This document shows positions 62,592 to 64,000 of a DNA stretch of 64,000 bases, piece by piece; within the stretch, counting starts at the first letter, position 1, and each line of letters starts with the position of its first letter. A program made the position numbers and the translations under genes. Source of the stretch: Aeoliella mucimassa (lineage in GTDB: Bacteria; Planctomycetota; Planctomycetia; Pirellulales; Lacipirellulaceae); assembly GCF_007748035.1 (NCBI RefSeq), contig NZ_CP036278.1, positions 3,224,001 to 3,288,000 on the forward strand, read 5' to 3'. Under the pieces are notes generated by a model. That model made no database searches. It was given only the letters and a program-made list of their open reading frames with translations, and was not told the origin of the DNA.

Positions 62592-64000
62592 TTAGCGAAG
62601 CCGATAGCCTAGTCCTGCAACGGCAATCGCCAGTAATAGCCAACTCGAAGGCTCGGGAACCGCACCAACACCGCTGATGGGAAGCGACGAACCAAAGTTC
62701 GCCTTCCACAGCTCGTAGTGTTCGTACCCCACGGTACCCAGCCCGTTATCGTTCGGCAGTACGCCACTGCCAAGATTGTCGCGCCAGACGGTGTAGTCGG
62801 CCAGGTTCACGATGTTATCTTCATTGTAATCGCCTGGCAGTGCGTCGGCCGTAAAGGCTCCGTACATGACCGCGCCGGCCGTGCCTTCGTCGTCGCCCAT
62901 CAACAGGAAGTTAAACTGCAGATCCTGCGTGCTCCCAGTGTAGAGCGGGCCGAGGTTAATGGCCGCTCCTGGACCGATGGTGGTGAAGCCTTCGGTGTCG
63001 AACTCAGCCAACAGCGAAGCCCCGTTGTCGAGTGCTTCGAGCCAGGTGTTGGTAGTGGCCGACTGTTCGGCGAGACTGTTCCAGCCCGCTTCGCTCAAAG
63101 CACCGCTGCTCGAGAGGATCTCGTAGGCGTCGATCTCCACGGTGGTGCTCGACGTGTTGCGAAGATACACATCGCCTGAACCGGAGGGGTCGACTTGCAG
63201 CACGAGATTATTCACCTTCGAACCGGTATACTCCACCCGCCCGGTGAAGGTCTTGCCATCCGACGAACGGCGATACACAAACTGCAGGTCCTCGGTGTCG
63301 CCGGCGAACGTGCCAGCCAGCGGTTTGTAGATGCTGCCGAGGGCAACGTCGCTGCCGAATGTCGCATCGGCACCGATTTTTAGCTCTCCAATGTTGCTGG
63401 TGGTTTGGGAGGTTTCGATCCAGTCAGACCCAAGCTGACCACTCTCCACCAGGCTCGTCCAATCGCTCGCTTTGTCGCTCAGCATGCCGAGATCGGAGCC
63501 GACGTAGTAACCGTCGAGGGTAATGCTCGAGCTACCAGGGTGCATGATGGTCGCCGCCCCGGTGTCGCGATTTACTTGCAGTACCAGGCGTTCTTCGATC
63601 ATGGCGGTAATGCCGACGCGGCCGCCTCCTAAATCCGTCTGAACGGTGGCCAACGACTGATTCGGAGCCAATCCACCGATCCAGCTTAACGAGCTGAAGT
63701 CTCCGGTGATCGAATCGGCCTCGACAACGGTCCATGTATCCGTGGCGGCTGGTGTGTAACCGGTGAAATCGAGCACAAGCTGTCCACCCACGGTAGCACT
63801 GGTGCCGGCTGATATAAAACCGTTGTTCGCGTTACCGGCGACCCCCACCTGATAGCTACCCGTGAGCGAAAGACTGCTATCGGTACCTACGGTCGCACCG
63901 GCTCCGATGGCCAGCGAAGAACTGCCACCAATGGTAAAAGAGCCTTCGGAGGTGAGCGAACCGCCCGACAGCACCGAGACCGCCCCGCTGCTCACGTTCA
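62592..64000 (-). CDS. PEP-CTERM/dockerin-type exported protein, 5' end beyond the window
   Basis: The last 469 or so codons of a longer gene; the frame is open at the right edge, so the start and signal peptide are outside. The N-terminal part present is Gly/Ser-rich (SGSLTSEGSF-type) and looks like a beta-helix of an autotransporter-like protein. A dockerin-like DYNEDNIVNLADYT region and a C-terminal PEP-CTERM signal (VPEPSSWLLLAIAVAGLGYRLR) follow. The middle repeats a module (LVLQVNRDTGAATI and later) like the one in the IS-split gene. No function can be assigned. Confidence 0.85.
   Translation of the reverse strand, partial: NVSSGAVSVLSGGSLTSEGSFTIGGSSSLAIGAGATVGTDSSLSLTGSYQVGVAGNANNGFISAGTSATVGGQLVLDFTGYTPAATDTWTVVEADSITGDFSSLSWIGGLAPNQSLATVQTDLGGGRVGITAMIEERLVLQVNRDTGAATIMHPGSSSITLDGYYVGSDLGMLSDKASDWTSLVESGQLGSDWIETSQTTSNIGELKIGADATFGSDVALGSIYKPLAGTFAGDTEDLQFVYRRSSDGKTFTGRVEYTGSKVNNLVLQVDPSGSGDVYLRNTSSTTVEIDAYEILSSSGALSEAGWNSLAEQSATTNTWLEALDNGASLLAEFDTEGFTTIGPGAAINLGPLYTGSTQDLQFNFLLMGDDEGTAGAVMYGAFTADALPGDYNEDNIVNLADYTVWRDNLGSGVLPNDNGLGTVGYEHYELWKANFGSSLPISGVGAVPEPSSWLLLAIAVAGLGYRLR

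Noticed and set aside
1-64000. CRISPR arrays and cas genes
   Set aside because: No regularly spaced direct repeats or cas-like products seen; the only repeats are the hairpins near 18 kb and the IS ends.

Overview
The window looks like a chromosomal segment of a planctomycete, most likely of the Pirellulales. Markers are a DUF1559 pilin-like protein, PEP-CTERM/dockerin-type exported proteins, a XylR-like LacI/AraC hybrid regulator, cofactor genes for tetrahydromethanopterin-linked C1 metabolism, a MoxR/DUF58/VWA operon with a giant acidic exported protein, and polysaccharide-degrading enzyme fusions. Genus and species cannot be told from the sequence alone.

Layout. 0-3 kb (+): a MIP18-type Fe-S assembly protein and an overlapping mfnD-mfnF-mfnE-like set for a methanofuran-type cofactor. 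3-14.8 kb (+): an eight-gene envelope operon (QW/HEAT-repeat protein, anchored hypothetical, ExbB, two ExbD, a PQQ-propeller membrane protein, a TPR/solute-binding protein, an exported hypothetical), then tRNA-Leu(CAA) with a terminator. 15.6-17.0 kb: a porin gene interrupted by an amber codon. 17.0-18.1 kb: repeat-bearing intergenic DNA. 18.1-22.7 kb (-): DUF1611/DgcN-like protein, enolase-superfamily epimerase, and a fused serine hydrolase/D-Ala-D-Ala dipeptidase, which together suggest salvage of peptidoglycan D-amino acids. 22.9-27.8 kb (-): DUF1559 protein and a PEP-CTERM gene split by a 1,035-bp IS5-family element with a perfect 9-bp target duplication. 28.3-29.4 kb (-): the XylR-like regulator.

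29.7-40.6 kb (+) is the most unusual region. It encodes a GcvH-like lipoyl carrier, a COG0523 GTPase, a small HdrA-like Cys protein, a 2[4Fe-4S] ferredoxin, a radical SAM protein, a DUF116-isoprenyl diphosphate synthase fusion, a protein-prenyltransferase-beta-like QW protein, a squalene-hopene-cyclase family protein with an intact DXDD motif, a cysteine desulfurase and an aquaporin. The genes overlap or are closely spaced apart from one 323-bp gap. I read this as an uncharacterised pathway joining isoprenoid cyclisation to radical SAM/Fe-S redox chemistry.

40.6-42.7 kb: a methyltransferase and an OmpR-type regulator whose receiver has lost its phosphorylation residues. 42.7-52.4 kb (-): the MoxR-DUF58-VWA-VWA (Bat-like) operon. 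52.7-56.7 kb (-): an NAD module (NrtR, nicotinamidase, NADAR, KptA, nicotinate phosphoribosyltransferase) with matching palindromes before nrtR and pncB. 57.1-64 kb: a pectinesterase-GH28 fusion, an esterase, a GH29 alpha-L-fucosidase, and a PEP-CTERM protein cut by the window edge.
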